Source: Lapidilactobacillus bayanensis (lineage in GTDB: Bacteria > Bacillota > Bacilli > Lactobacillales > Lactobacillaceae). From it: DNA of 64,000 bases. Where the stretch lies: contig NZ_RHOX01000004.1 in assembly GCF_003946695.1 (NCBI RefSeq), positions 1-64,000 on the forward strand. Direction: 5' to 3'. Positions 17,153 to 26,816 of this stretch are shown here, one piece after another; the first letter of the stretch is position 1; the number at the start of each line of letters is the position of its first letter. The notes below the pieces were generated by a model. It had not been told where the DNA came from and made no database searches. It saw only the letters and a list, made by a program, of their open reading frames with translations. A program made the position numbers and the translations under genes.

Positions 17153-17995
17153 ATGGAGCAAAACCAATTACTGCGCAAGCTCAGAATTGAGCGAAAATTG
17201 ACTCAACAACAATTATCCACGGGTATTTCTACGAGAACCACCTTGAACTCATATGAACATGATGGTTCAAAAATCTCCTTTTATATTTTGAGTCAATATT
17301 TACAACGTATGAATATTTCTTTTGAAGAATTCGAGTATATGCTGAATGATGACAACTTTAATTTTCGAAAAAAATTAGCAAATCAGACTAGAAGCGCCTT
17401 AGATTCCAAGTTTGATCCCGAATTTGCAGAAAATTTACTCTCTCTTTATCACGAGAATTATGATTTTTACTTTTACGGCCTATACGCACAGTATTACTTA
17501 GTTCGTTGGTTTAAAAAGGATAAGCTGGAAGATGACACAATTGATGAAATCAAGGACAACGTTAGGAATTATCTAGATGGAATTGACACTTGGGGAAGAT
17601 TTGAACTTTCTCTATTTTCTAATTGCTTGTTCATTTTTGACCAGAACTATATTAACTTTCAGTTTAAAGAAACAATTGTCTACATGAAGCTATATTCTGA
17701 CAGTTCAAATTTATCTGGAGATCGCCTCAAATTTGTTATCAATGCATCGATCTTGGCATACACGCGCAATGATTATGAGGGCATGACTATTTTTTTAAAA
17801 GAATTGAGAATAATTGCCCAGACATCTAATAGCCTAGAAGCAAGAGTCGTCATTAAGGTACTTGGTTTATTAAATGCAAATAAAAACGGATCAGATAATC
17901 AAACTGAGAAGGACAAATTACTGCGAACTTTGAATTATCTTGACGAGAAAGGATGGGCCAATTTCTTGCGCAAGCACTACATTACTCGAGATTGA
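17153..17995 (+). CDS. Rgg/GadR/MutR-family transcriptional regulator
   Basis: The 280-residue protein starts with a Cro-type helix-turn-helix (LLRKLRIERKLTQQQLSTGI, residues 6-25, then the recognition helix around TRTTLNSYE) followed by an all-helical domain with tetratricopeptide-like repeats, as in Rgg regulators that bind short hydrophobic peptides. AAAGGAG precedes the ATG. It is divergent from the ABC-2 exporter. The recognition helix and C-terminal repeats appear intact. I found no convincing peptide-pheromone gene beside it. It most likely controls the exporter. Confidence 0.82.
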   Translation: MEQNQLLRKLRIERKLTQQQLSTGISTRTTLNSYEHDGSKISFYILSQYLQRMNISFEEFEYMLNDDNFNFRKKLANQTRSALDSKFDPEFAENLLSLYHENYDFYFYGLYAQYYLVRWFKKDKLEDDTIDEIKDNVRNYLDGIDTWGRFELSLFSNCLFIFDQNYINFQFKETIVYMKLYSDSSNLSGDRLKFVINASILAYTRNDYEGMTIFLKELRIIAQTSNSLEARVVIKVLGLLNANKNGSDNQTEKDKLLRTLNYLDEKGWANFLRKHYITRD

Positions 17996-18263
17996 TAGTT
18001 GCAGTAACCGCAAATCATCTTTTAAAGCAACACAACGACTATTTACACGAATGTCTATCAAGAAGCAAGAATTGAATAATTGAAATATTTTCATGAGTCA
18101 TTTTGTTAGTCAGGTAAAAGTGTTTAAAGCGATTTCTTACAATCAATCTTTTGTTCGATTCTTTTCTGTTTTTGACAATATTTTGAGTGCTGGCACTATA
18201 CTGATTTTAAAAATGCTTGGTGCAATCTGACATTCAATATAATCTATTGCATTCAAAATTTTG
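17996..18263. other. AT-rich interval downstream of the Rgg gene
   Basis: No gene is visible. A plus-strand TTGACA at about 18172-18177 followed after 19 bp by TATACT resembles a promoter, but only a five-codon frame follows. The spacing is long, so this is recorded as a weak site only. Confidence 0.3.
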
Positions 18264-18270
18264 GGCAAAA

Positions 18271-18300
18271 AAAATAGAACCCTGATAAATCAAGGTTCTC
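18271..18300 (-). terminator. Terminator of the tRNA pair
   Basis: AGAACC..TGAT at 18276-18285 pairs with ATCAAGGTTCT at 18289-18299; on the minus strand a T8 tract follows. It lies directly after tRNA-Gly. Confidence 0.85.
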
Positions 18301-18307
18301 AACTGAA

Positions 18308-18377
18308 GCGGGCAACGAGAATCGGACTCGCGACTCCAGCTTGGGAAGCTAACGTTTTACCACTAAACTATGCCCGC
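18308..18377 (-). tRNA. tRNA-Gly (anticodon CCC)
   Basis: On the minus strand GCGGGCA pairs with TGCCCGC as the acceptor stem, the D arm contains AGTGG, the anticodon stem TTAGC/GCTGG holds loop TTCCCAA (anticodon CCC), and the T arm is GCGAG-TCCGATT-CTCGT. CCA is not encoded. The T loop begins TCC instead of TTC. The gene follows tRNA-Leu by 46 bp and shares its terminator. Confidence 0.9.
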
Positions 18378-18423
18378 ATCATAAAACAGCTGCAATGTAA
18401 ACAACTATTTTATTATTTGAAAG

Positions 18424-18507
18424 TGCCGCTGGCAGGGGTCGAACCTGTACATCCTTGCGAATACAGCGACCTGAACGCTGCGCGTCTGCCAATTCCGCCA
18501 CAGCGGC
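18424..18507 (-). tRNA. tRNA-Leu (anticodon CAG)
   Basis: On the minus strand the acceptor GCCGCTG pairs with CAGCGGC, with a discriminator A. The anticodon stem CAGCG/CGCTG holds loop TTCAGGT (anticodon CAG), and a long variable arm typical of class II tRNAs follows. The T loop is TTCGACC. It is the first gene after a good promoter and is co-transcribed with tRNA-Gly. Confidence 0.94.
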
Positions 18508-18520
18508 AACAACACTCTTA

Positions 18521-18548
18521 ATTTTAGCAGATTTTCGCTAAATGCCAA
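18521..18548 (-). promoter_or_regulatory. Promoter of the tRNA-Leu/tRNA-Gly unit
   Basis: On the minus strand TTGGCA (18548-18543), a 16-bp spacer and TAAAAT (18526-18521) end 13 bp before the mature tRNA-Leu 5' end. Confidence 0.72.
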
Positions 18549-18579
18549 GTGTTTTCCGTTAAAATTGCCTATTTAATTG

Positions 18580-19401
18580 TCATAACGCGGCTGATTTTGC
18601 TAGTAAGTAATTCTCGATCCCATAGCCGACGCCATTTTCATTGTTACTCGGGACAATTGTATCGGCTACTGCTTTAATTTCTGGTAACGCATTAGCCATC
18701 ACTAAAGCATGACCGACCATTTGCAGCATCGGTAAATCATTATGACCGTCCCCAAAAGCGGCTGTTTCGGCAATCGTTAATTGTTCACGCGCAATAATAT
18801 AGTCAATCCCCTTAGACTTCACTGCTGCAGCATTGGTAACTTCCAAGTAAGTCGTTCCTGATTGGGCGAATGCAATGCCTGGTAAAGCTAAATCATTGAG
18901 AAACATCAATAAATCCTTCATTCGTGCTTCGCTAAAGGTGACCAACATAATCTTAAAAATTTCTCGTGATTCGGCCAAATAGTCGGTAAAGTTAACCAAG
19001 TCAGGTGAAATTTTTGTAATTTTGGCTTCGAATTTAATTGCTGCATCAATTCGATCAGTATACCAACGATTCAAGTCATAAATACTAATACTTAAATCTG
19101 GAAATTCCGCCTTCAAGTGTGTCACTAAAGTTTTAGCCGTCTTAAACGCCAGTAAGTTTTTCTCAATTACTTGCCAATCATTAGCCCCTTTTTGAAAGAT
19201 CAAACCACCATTATAACCAATTTGTGGCCCAGTTAATTGCAACTGATCAATCGCCGCACTCATTTCCATTGGTGAACGAGCCGAAACTAGCGTGAAGGGA
19301 ATGCCTGCCTCGCGAATAATACGCGCGTTCTCAGGAGAAACGTCACCTGCACTATTTAATAATGTCCCATCCATATCCGAAAAAATCTGTCTGATTGTCA
19401 T
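18580..19401 (-). CDS. Cof-type HAD phosphatase
   Basis: The 273-residue protein begins MTIRQIFSDMDGTLLNS with the motif I Asp pair at residues 9 and 11, and ends with FGDGHNDLPML (motif IV). The large cap inserted after residue 80 is the C2B type of the Cof group. It should remove phosphate from sugar phosphates or FMN-like compounds. An in-frame ATG exists 57 bp earlier, but GAGGTG lies just before the start at 19401 and the motif sits at the usual distance from it. Confidence 0.88.
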   Translation of the reverse strand: MTIRQIFSDMDGTLLNSAGDVSPENARIIREAGIPFTLVSARSPMEMSAAIDQLQLTGPQIGYNGGLIFQKGANDWQVIEKNLLAFKTAKTLVTHLKAEFPDLSISIYDLNRWYTDRIDAAIKFEAKITKISPDLVNFTDYLAESREIFKIMLVTFSEARMKDLLMFLNDLALPGIAFAQSGTTYLEVTNAAAVKSKGIDYIIAREQLTIAETAAFGDGHNDLPMLQMVGHALVMANALPEIKAVADTIVPSNNENGVGYGIENYLLAKSAAL

Positions 19402-19521
19402 CTGGCACCTCGCTAAAAATGATAATTTCATCATACCATGATGAGCCTCAGCTCGCATCTAGAAATTAAGGCTTTAAAACGACGGCGATTAAACAGCTAT
19501 TCAAATTAAGACTAGAACCGC

Positions 19522-21255
19522 TCAAACTAACTTGAAAGTAATCAAAAGTGGTTCTTCTTTGACAGCAACGGTAACATTTAAATATTGAAAACCACCGGTA
19601 GGATTAAAGTGCCGCGCTAGCCCATCGGCACGACTTGTATCACGTTCAACTTTCCAATCACCTGCAATTTGCACTTGCAACTTTTGCCCTTGACGGTAGA
19701 GCAACAGCCCTTGCTGCTGCACGACACTTTGATCTGTTGCGGCAGCAATCAGTGGTAATTGTAATTGTGCGCCAATCGCCGTAGTTGCCACTTTAATTTG
19801 CATTTCAGCTGCCGTTAATGTGTAAGTTAAGGTATAACGATTCCCATCGGCAAAATAACCAGTCGCACGGATTTCTTCTTGATCACCTGCAGCAGTTTGT
19901 TGCAAGGTTGCTTGTGGATTCGTAACTGTTTGCTCACCTTGATAAATTAGCCGCATCGTCTGACAGGTGACCGGTTCATCAAGTGGGTATTGCATATTGG
20001 TTGGTTCCGGCAGACTATAGTCGGTCATTGTCGCGGCTAAAATCGGGCCAAATTGGCGATGATGCAGTAATGTCAACGACCCACCTGTTGGCGTTGAATC
20101 TTTGGTATAAACATAATCACTGACACAAGCGCTGGCTGACCAGTCACCTTTTCTTAACGTGGCAACTTGTTGGTTATTCCAAAGTTGAGTTGTTTCCGGT
20201 AAGACTAATTGCGCCGCCGACGCTGAATTAATCTCATGTCCTTCAAGTAAACATAAGGTTAAAGCTTTGGCATGACTGAAAGTATGATGAATACAAGTCG
20301 GTTGTCCTGCTGCAGTGAACATTGGTCCGCCCGTTAATAAACCATCATGTGTACAAGACTGCAACAATTGTAAATTACGAGCAGCAACTGCTTGAAATTC
20401 AGGCTCAGGAAAATAAGCATATGCCCCCTGACAACCATCAGAGGTGCGGCTCCCCCAGTAACTCCACTTAGCATTGCGATTGCCAAAACTATTATTCCAG
20501 CCACCATCTGCTAGGAAAAAATTCAAATGCGTTTTGAGGACCTTTTTAAGCGTTTCTAGTAATTCTGGGTCATTCATGAGTAAAGCATAATGAACAAGAC
20601 TAGGCAGGCTCTCTTCAACGTTATAACCGACATCAAAGGCCAACGCACCTTTAGCTGACTGATCGCTTAAATGAAGATCATGGGCACGACCCTCACCGAC
20701 TAATAAACCATCCGCTTGAATAAACGGTTTAATCTTACTCATCGCTTGTTGTGCCTGTTTAATTAATTCCGGCCGTTGTAAGAATTTACCTGCCAAAGCC
20801 AAGGCAAAGGTTCCTGCACACCAATAATTAATATTCGTTTCGACAGTGCTCATAAAGTTCTCAATGAAAGGTAATGACGTGTTAATTTGCGCTAAAATTG
20901 CTTGCTTAGTTTTTGCTGATAAGACATTGCCGAAATAGGTCAAACAATCGATATAATTGGTGATTGTAAAAATCGTTGTCCCTTTCCACGGGTGACCAGG
21001 ATCGTTAACAAAACTACCATCATGCGCGGCAACATTACGTTGACTCCACCAGAATAAAGCTTCAGCACTCTCAAGATAAGAGGGATCATTCAATTGAACC
21101 CCAGCGTATAACAATGGCAACATCGCATCCATGCTGCGTCCATGCATTCGTAAACATGCCGGACACAAAATACCACCATCAAAAACTGAATGATGACGGC
21201 GCAACTGATGTTCTTTTAATGTTTGAGCCCAAGTCAATACTAATTCTTTATGCAT
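19522..21255 (-). CDS. Lyase-like (alpha/alpha toroid) protein of the uronide-oligosaccharide locus
   Basis: A 577-residue protein without a signal peptide. The first 350 residues are helical with Trp/His-rich loops (MHGRSMDAMLPLLYAG, DPGHPWKGTTIFTI, INYWCAGTFALALAG, GEGRAHDLHLSD), followed by a beta-rich C-terminal half from about 380. This architecture matches heparinase II/III-like and related polysaccharide lyases. It probably cleaves an imported uronic-acid-containing oligosaccharide in the cytoplasm. It is separated from DUF2264 by 321 bp with a hairpin. Exact family not recognised. Confidence 0.6.
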   Translation of the reverse strand: MHKELVLTWAQTLKEHQLRRHHSVFDGGILCPACLRMHGRSMDAMLPLLYAGVQLNDPSYLESAEALFWWSQRNVAAHDGSFVNDPGHPWKGTTIFTITNYIDCLTYFGNVLSAKTKQAILAQINTSLPFIENFMSTVETNINYWCAGTFALALAGKFLQRPELIKQAQQAMSKIKPFIQADGLLVGEGRAHDLHLSDQSAKGALAFDVGYNVEESLPSLVHYALLMNDPELLETLKKVLKTHLNFFLADGGWNNSFGNRNAKWSYWGSRTSDGCQGAYAYFPEPEFQAVAARNLQLLQSCTHDGLLTGGPMFTAAGQPTCIHHTFSHAKALTLCLLEGHEINSASAAQLVLPETTQLWNNQQVATLRKGDWSASACVSDYVYTKDSTPTGGSLTLLHHRQFGPILAATMTDYSLPEPTNMQYPLDEPVTCQTMRLIYQGEQTVTNPQATLQQTAAGDQEEIRATGYFADGNRYTLTYTLTAAEMQIKVATTAIGAQLQLPLIAAATDQSVVQQQGLLLYRQGQKLQVQIAGDWKVERDTSRADGLARHFNPTGGFQYLNVTVAVKEEPLLITFKLV

Positions 21256-21377
21256 AACTTCTTCTCTTCCCTTTTAGAAAAGGATTGGCGATCAAATAAG
21301 TTCTTCAACCCAACCCTTATTTTTTGTTGCACCTTGCAATGAATCTGCTATTAAGTTTTGCGCATTTCATGACAAAT

Positions 21378-21416
21378 GGCCTTGAGAGAATCCAAAAATC
21401 CGGATTTCCTCAAGGC
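21378..21416 (-). terminator. Hairpin between the DUF2264 gene and the lyase-like gene
   Basis: GGCCTTGAGAGAATCC pairs with GGATTTCCTCAAGGCC (two mismatches). The following minus-strand T tract is poor (ATTTGT), so it may be a weak terminator or processing site that lowers expression of the lyase-like gene. The rest of the 321-bp gap shows nothing else. Confidence 0.55.
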
Positions 21417-21576
21417 CACCTTCATGATCGCTGTCAAAACCGACTTTTGTCTTGAAGCTCTTTAAATGCGCTTATCCAATTTTTTTACTTATTCAGCAAC
21501 GATGCTCACATCTGAATCGCTTAAAAATTTAATTAACTGAATGCAACGACAACAGTAACATTGACTAACTTAACCG

Positions 21577-23391
21577 TTAATTTACTAATGGTTGCAGTGG
21601 TACGGTTACTTTTTGATTGTGCCAAGTAACCTCAATCTGATCAGCGTGGCGTTCAACGATTGGTTGTTGTGTCGGCACGTTAGAACCACCATAGTAAGCA
21701 CCAATTAATAAATGTTCACCAACTGCTAATTCAGCGTTGGCAGCCAAGAGCACCGTGTTGGGATAGAGCAAGTTGGTATTGGGCGCTGGAAAAACCGGTT
21801 CAACTTGATCAAAGTTAGCTAAATTAACAACTGCCGCAACCCCAACTTCAGATTGAAAAGCTAAACCATTGGAAATTTTAATAGCTGGATGCCGATCTTC
21901 ATGGCTATCATTAACTGGGCTACTAAAACCACCATCGCTAACGAGTAAGGGACGTTTCGTTATGAGTTGATGAATTCGAACATGCCATTCACCTAACGGA
22001 ATAATCGTGCTGCGAATTTCAACATCTGGCAATGGCGACCAGTCATGCCGCAACCAAGTATCAGTTACCACGGCCTTCTGATCCAATGGTTTATGAACGA
22101 ACAAGTCTGTTCCCGCTTCTGCAACAGCTAAGACGCTGTCAAAAGCACCAGCAACTAGACCATGTTTATCATTTGCCACACTAAAACCAAACTTAGCAGA
22201 ATAAACAAACTTACTATATTTCTCATCGGCATGAGCTTGGTTCGTCCATTGTGCACTGGGATATAACATCGCGTTGTAGCCAGCTTGGTTGGTAATAATC
22301 ATCTTAGCGGGCTTGATATGAATCATCTCAGCACGTTCTGGCTGAACTGCTGTGGCGGACCAGAAAGGATGATCAGCAGGCACACCTAATAATACGAAAG
22401 TTTTGAAGGCCCAATATGGTGAGCCTGGACCGTTGTAGTGCTCAGACATATAAAGATTTTCGTAACCATAGCCAATGCTTAAGACACCATCAGCTTTAGT
22501 CATAGCGAATTGTTGCCAATAATTAAGGTGATCAAAGATAATCGCCTTAATTTCACCCCAAGGTAAAACTTCAACATTGGTGAAGACACAGGCTGACCAA
22601 AATGCTACCTGTGCAAAACGATACGTTAAGCTACGACCAAAGGCAACGCCGGCGCCATCTCGATCGAACCAATACTTGAAGCTCTGTGCAAATTCTTGAG
22701 CACGCTTAACAAAACGAGCGGCACGCTGAGGATCTTCGGCAGCCATATAATGTGCATATAACAAGCCATAGAAATGCATCGCCCAAGGAATATAATAATC
22801 CATTTGATATTCATTGCCGTCATAATACCAGCCTTCTGGTAAGGCCATCGATTCCAAATCCACTAAATCCTGCGTCATGCGCTGACGGTCAGCTTTGCGC
22901 CCTAACTTAATCTCAGCAACATTAACTAAAACTCGGAAGAACCGCCAATTATTTTTATGAACACCGACGTGGTTAATTTGATCAATCCAATTGTAAATAT
23001 TATCTTGATCATTAACCGTTAATTTATCCCAGAACTTCTCCTTCGTCTCAATTAATGTCACTGCGAAAGCGGCCATCTCAACAATTAATTGATCAAAGTC
23101 ACGAATGTCACCCCAATAATATGGGCTCTCTGGATTAACTCCGTTGAGGATTGCGTCAGCGTAATAAGCAAAGTCGGCATTGTTCAATGTGCCGGCACCA
23201 TACATTGGCCCAACTGCCCATAGATTACGTAAAAAGCCTTCTATTTGTGCTTGATCAACACTGTAATGGGTTGTGCTACTACCAAGATTCAAACGTCCGT
23301 TACCTTGTTGACGATATTGCTTAGTTGGATCAAGCAAACCGTTGAAAAAAGTTAACAATGTTGCGCGATCAACAATTTTTTCTGTCTTCAA
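21577..23391 (-). CDS. DUF2264 family protein
   Basis: The 604-residue protein matches DUF2264 throughout its first 380 residues: LDPTKQYRQQGNGRLNLG, FLRNLWAVGP, KNNWRFFRVLVN, GWYYDGNEYQMDYYIPWAMHFYGLLYA and FGRSLTYRFAQVAFW. The family is an alpha/alpha toroid found beside pectin, rhamnogalacturonan and GAG utilisation genes; its enzymatic role is not settled. A beta-rich C-terminal part follows. No signal peptide, so it acts in the cytoplasm. The start is a TTG 16 bp after the GH88 stop. Confidence 0.85.
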   Translation of the reverse strand: MKTEKIVDRATLLTFFNGLLDPTKQYRQQGNGRLNLGSSTTHYSVDQAQIEGFLRNLWAVGPMYGAGTLNNADFAYYADAILNGVNPESPYYWGDIRDFDQLIVEMAAFAVTLIETKEKFWDKLTVNDQDNIYNWIDQINHVGVHKNNWRFFRVLVNVAEIKLGRKADRQRMTQDLVDLESMALPEGWYYDGNEYQMDYYIPWAMHFYGLLYAHYMAAEDPQRAARFVKRAQEFAQSFKYWFDRDGAGVAFGRSLTYRFAQVAFWSACVFTNVEVLPWGEIKAIIFDHLNYWQQFAMTKADGVLSIGYGYENLYMSEHYNGPGSPYWAFKTFVLLGVPADHPFWSATAVQPERAEMIHIKPAKMIITNQAGYNAMLYPSAQWTNQAHADEKYSKFVYSAKFGFSVANDKHGLVAGAFDSVLAVAEAGTDLFVHKPLDQKAVVTDTWLRHDWSPLPDVEIRSTIIPLGEWHVRIHQLITKRPLLVSDGGFSSPVNDSHEDRHPAIKISNGLAFQSEVGVAAVVNLANFDQVEPVFPAPNTNLLYPNTVLLAANAELAVGEHLLIGAYYGGSNVPTQQPIVERHADQIEVTWHNQKVTVPLQPLVN

Positions 23392-23407
23392 TCTTTTTAG
23401 CCATCCT

Positions 23408-24547
23408 TTACCAAATCAAAAACGATTTATTAAGTAAGCGTAGAATTCCTTCTATTAAGAAGTAATCGCCATAAACAATCTTAACATGAGTTTCTGCTGC
23501 CTGATGATACGAATGACTGACCATGCCAACAATGCCATCTTGATTAAGATCCCAATAGCACCAATGATCAACCGTTGCTCTCAGAATCTTTTCGGCGGCA
23601 TGGCGGTACAATCCTGCTTCATATTCACCTACTTGATCGGCAATTTCTAACATACCGCAGGCCGCGCACAAACCAGCACTTGAATCATATTTTTTAGTTT
23701 CGTATGGTGCACGAAAATCAACTAAAGATAAATAATCTTCCTGACTGACATTGGCAATATAATAATGAGCAATCCGCTTCGCTGCGTCTAAATAACGCTG
23801 CGCCTTAGTATGATGATAACTCAATGCATAACCATACAACGCCCAAGCTTGTCCGCGCGACCAAGCTGATTGAGCATCATAACCTTGACCACCACGCAGA
23901 CCTAAAAACTCACCAGTTTGCGGATCAAATGTTGCAACATGACCGACTGAATCGTCTGAACGAACCAAGCATTCCAATAAACGGTCGGCATGCCGCATAC
24001 CAATTTCTTGATAACGAGGATCGTTGGTCTCACTAGTAGCCCAGAATAACAGTGAAATATTCATGAGACTGTCAACAATCGTCCAACCAGCACGCTCTGG
24101 CTGATTCCATGAACGAATGAAATTACCATTAACATTGAAGCGTCCTGCTAAAATATCAGCAGCGTGTAACCCCCGCTTACGAGCAGTTTCATCACCAGTT
24201 AAGCGATAATCTGCAACCGCACTGTGTAAGAACATAAAACCCACATCATGTTGTAATCCGTAATAATCAGCAAATGTTTGATCTAATAATACTTCAATTT
24301 TTCGAGCGTTATCTTTGTACGCCGTTTCAGCAGTCGCATGATAAAGTTGCCATAGACTACCAGCAAAGAACCCATTCGTCCACCAAGACACGTTTTCTGT
24401 TGCCATATTGTTATAGTGACCATCACGAACAAGATAGGGAATTTGGTTTTCATTACGCCGATTAACGACGCGCATTTTCTCGTCAATGCGTTTTAGGATG
24501 GTTGTCGCCCATTGTTGGGTTGTGGTGTTTTCGTTATTCGTACTCAA
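23408..24547 (-). CDS. Glycoside hydrolase family 88, unsaturated glucuronyl hydrolase
   Basis: The 379-residue cytoplasmic enzyme has GH88 landmarks: SWWTNGFFAGSLW (about 54-66), HDVGFMFLHS with a catalytic-type Asp (about 99), the second Asp in DSLMNISLLFWA (about 158), WSRGQAWALYG (about 229) and DSSAGLCAACGMLE. It hydrates the 4,5-unsaturated uronic acid at the non-reducing end of oligosaccharides made by polysaccharide lyases. It lies in an operon with a sugar transporter, DUF2264 and a lyase-like gene. The start is a TTG. Confidence 0.88.
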   Translation of the reverse strand: MSTNNENTTTQQWATTILKRIDEKMRVVNRRNENQIPYLVRDGHYNNMATENVSWWTNGFFAGSLWQLYHATAETAYKDNARKIEVLLDQTFADYYGLQHDVGFMFLHSAVADYRLTGDETARKRGLHAADILAGRFNVNGNFIRSWNQPERAGWTIVDSLMNISLLFWATSETNDPRYQEIGMRHADRLLECLVRSDDSVGHVATFDPQTGEFLGLRGGQGYDAQSAWSRGQAWALYGYALSYHHTKAQRYLDAAKRIAHYYIANVSQEDYLSLVDFRAPYETKKYDSSAGLCAACGMLEIADQVGEYEAGLYRHAAEKILRATVDHWCYWDLNQDGIVGMVSHSYHQAAETHVKIVYGDYFLIEGILRLLNKSFLIW

Positions 24548-24578
24548 GATGAACTTGTTCCCCCTGCATCAATGTCTG

Positions 24579-25934
24579 CTATTTATAAGCGTTTTTTACC
24601 GTTAATTCTGGATAAGCGCCTTTAACTTCGTCGCCCAATTTCTTTAGGGCTTGTTCTTTAGTAATATTGCCAGCACCATAGTCCTTGATTAAATCGCCCA
24701 TAAATCCACTAACAGTTGAATCATATTTAGTAACAATGTCTTTATAAGCAGCGTCTTGAACCTTTTGTTGTTTAGCATACATATCATAAACCTTTTGTTC
24801 GCCAAGTAATGGTTCTTTGTAACCACTATCTACTAGCTTTTTAGCAGCAAGTTTGCTCGATGGATAACCAACCTTAGACTTCTGATCGTTATAAAGATTA
24901 TCTGTGTTGACAGTCTGTGACTTGATGTAATTCCAAGCACTCTTCTTATGTTTAGAAGTCTTAGTCATGAAGAAGTAACTACCGCCACGTGCATAACTCA
25001 TTGTTGGTTGTGTAACTCCCCAGTTACCAGCACCAGATTTGTCAGTAATTTGTGGAACTAACTTAGATGAGAAGCCCCATGTTGGTAAGAAGCTAACGAA
25101 GAACGTATTGCTATTGTAACCTGCTTGATAAGCCTCGTCTTCTGCTTGACTAACAAACATCTTATCTTGATACCAAGTCTTGGTTGTATCAAAAATTTTA
25201 GCCATATCTTTGGTAATTGTAAATGTGTTGTTCTTGACATATGGTGTTTTACGCTGTGCGAATAATAAGTTTGTTGAATCTACTGTGTTACCAAACAACT
25301 TAGTTTTGCCATCATATTTAGCCTTAAGTTTGTTATTAACTGTTTTCCATTTGTCTAAAGTATTTAAGCTCTTAGCAACCTCGGCTGGATCATCAGTACC
25401 TAAAATATCCTTAGCAATCTTACGGTTGTAGAACATCATGCCAATGGGCTCTTCACCAGTCATACCAACTAAGTTACCCTTAGGATCAAGTCCTAATTGA
25501 TAAACATCATTGAATGTGTTCTTCTTATATTTGGCAGCATCAGATTTGAACGTTTCTGAATAATTAACCGTTACACTCGTTCGTGCAGCCCAGTCTTTAA
25601 CGAAGTCACGTGAAACGATGAAAACATCAGGCGCGGTTGAAGGATCATTGACTTGTTGTTTTAATTTTTTGTCAAAATCAACTGTCGGAACAACGACAAC
25701 TTTAACCGTTTTACCAGCTTTCTTTGCCCACTTCTCAGCACTTTCCTTCATAACGTTAGATGAAGTCCAGATTGTGATTGGACCCTTCTTATCTTCATCA
25801 GTAACTTTTGCGGCGCTAGCTGAACCTGATTTGCTACTGCTATCTTTTGAGCTACTGCTACACGCGGTTAATACTGCTGTACTCAAGAGAATTGTGCTTG
25901 CGATAATCAAATGCTTCCAAAAACTTTTTTTCAT
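24579..25934 (-). CDS. Extracellular sugar-binding lipoprotein (family 1)
   Basis: The 451-residue protein has a lipoprotein signal: KK, a hydrophobic core and the lipobox LTAC with the lipidated Cys at about residue 25, followed by a Ser-rich linker. The mature part is a family 1 (MalE-like) oligosaccharide-binding fold with GPITIWTSSNVM, DVFIVSRDFVKDW and SYARGGSYFFM. It delivers oligosaccharides, presumably unsaturated uronides in this locus, to the two permeases upstream. GGAGAGG stands before the ATG. Confidence 0.87.
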   Translation of the reverse strand: MKKSFWKHLIIASTILLSTAVLTACSSSSKDSSSKSGSASAAKVTDEDKKGPITIWTSSNVMKESAEKWAKKAGKTVKVVVVPTVDFDKKLKQQVNDPSTAPDVFIVSRDFVKDWAARTSVTVNYSETFKSDAAKYKKNTFNDVYQLGLDPKGNLVGMTGEEPIGMMFYNRKIAKDILGTDDPAEVAKSLNTLDKWKTVNNKLKAKYDGKTKLFGNTVDSTNLLFAQRKTPYVKNNTFTITKDMAKIFDTTKTWYQDKMFVSQAEDEAYQAGYNSNTFFVSFLPTWGFSSKLVPQITDKSGAGNWGVTQPTMSYARGGSYFFMTKTSKHKKSAWNYIKSQTVNTDNLYNDQKSKVGYPSSKLAAKKLVDSGYKEPLLGEQKVYDMYAKQQKVQDAAYKDIVTKYDSTVSGFMGDLIKDYGAGNITKEQALKKLGDEVKGAYPELTVKNAYK

Positions 25935-25958
25935 AATTAACCTCTCCTTATAAGGTGA

Positions 25959-26816
25959 CTACCCTTTGTCGCCACCGGCATTTACACCGTCAATAATGTA
26001 ACGAGAAAACATGAAGAAAACAATCATAATTGGAACAACTGAAATTGCAATTGCAAGGTACATACCACCAACCGTTCGGTCTTGAGCATCAGCGTTCAAC
26101 GCACGAATAATTAATGGCAAAGTGAATTTCTTTGGATCAGAAAGTAAAATCAAAGGCATCATATAATTATTCCAACTTGCAATGAAGCCTGTAATACCCA
26201 TTGTAAAAATGGCGGGAGAAAGCATTGGTAAACCAATTCTATTAAAAATCATAAACTCACTCGCACCATCAATTCTTGCTGATTCAATCGCACTTCTTGA
26301 TAAGGCTGTCTCGGCATACTGTTTAATAAAGAAAACGGTTGTCGCCGAGGAAATTGATGGTAAAATCAAAGGCCAGAATGTATTAACCATATTCAACCCT
26401 TTGCACATTTTGTAGAAACCAACGATACTAACCTGCCCAGGAATCATCATGATCACAAGCAGGATTGTAAAGATAACCCCTTTACCGCGAAAATCATAAG
26501 CAACAAAACCGTAAGCAGTTAACGCTGAGAAGTAACATGTTAACAGTGTGCTAAACCCAGAAATAATCAAACTATTTTTAAATGCCGCAATGACATCAAC
26601 ACGTTGCTGAATTTCACGAAAGTTCTGGGCAATATTATTACCTGGGAAAAATGAAAAGCCAGAAACAATGTCACCTGTGCTACGGGTTGCGTTAGTCAGC
26701 ATTAAATAAAATGGTGCAAAACTGACAAGTGCTAACAAAATCAGACAGACGTACATGCCAACTTTTCTAGAATGGATTTTTTGATGATTTAATTTAACAT
26801 CTGCCTCATTATTCAT
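25959..26816 (-). CDS. CUT1 sugar ABC permease, MalG-like
   Basis: The 285-residue permease has six membrane helices and the importer coupling loop ESARIDGASEFMIFNRIGLPMLSP around residues 188-211 (EAA...G.........I.LP). It pairs with the MalF-like permease, whose stop overlaps its ATG by 4 bp. No ATPase gene lies in the operon, so a shared MsmK-type ATPase encoded elsewhere is expected to drive it. Confidence 0.88.
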   Translation of the reverse strand: MNNEADVKLNHQKIHSRKVGMYVCLILLALVSFAPFYLMLTNATRSTGDIVSGFSFFPGNNIAQNFREIQQRVDVIAAFKNSLIISGFSTLLTCYFSALTAYGFVAYDFRGKGVIFTILLVIMMIPGQVSIVGFYKMCKGLNMVNTFWPLILPSISSATTVFFIKQYAETALSRSAIESARIDGASEFMIFNRIGLPMLSPAIFTMGITGFIASWNNYMMPLILLSDPKKFTLPLIIRALNADAQDRTVGGMYLAIAISVVPIMIVFFMFSRYIIDGVNAGGDKG

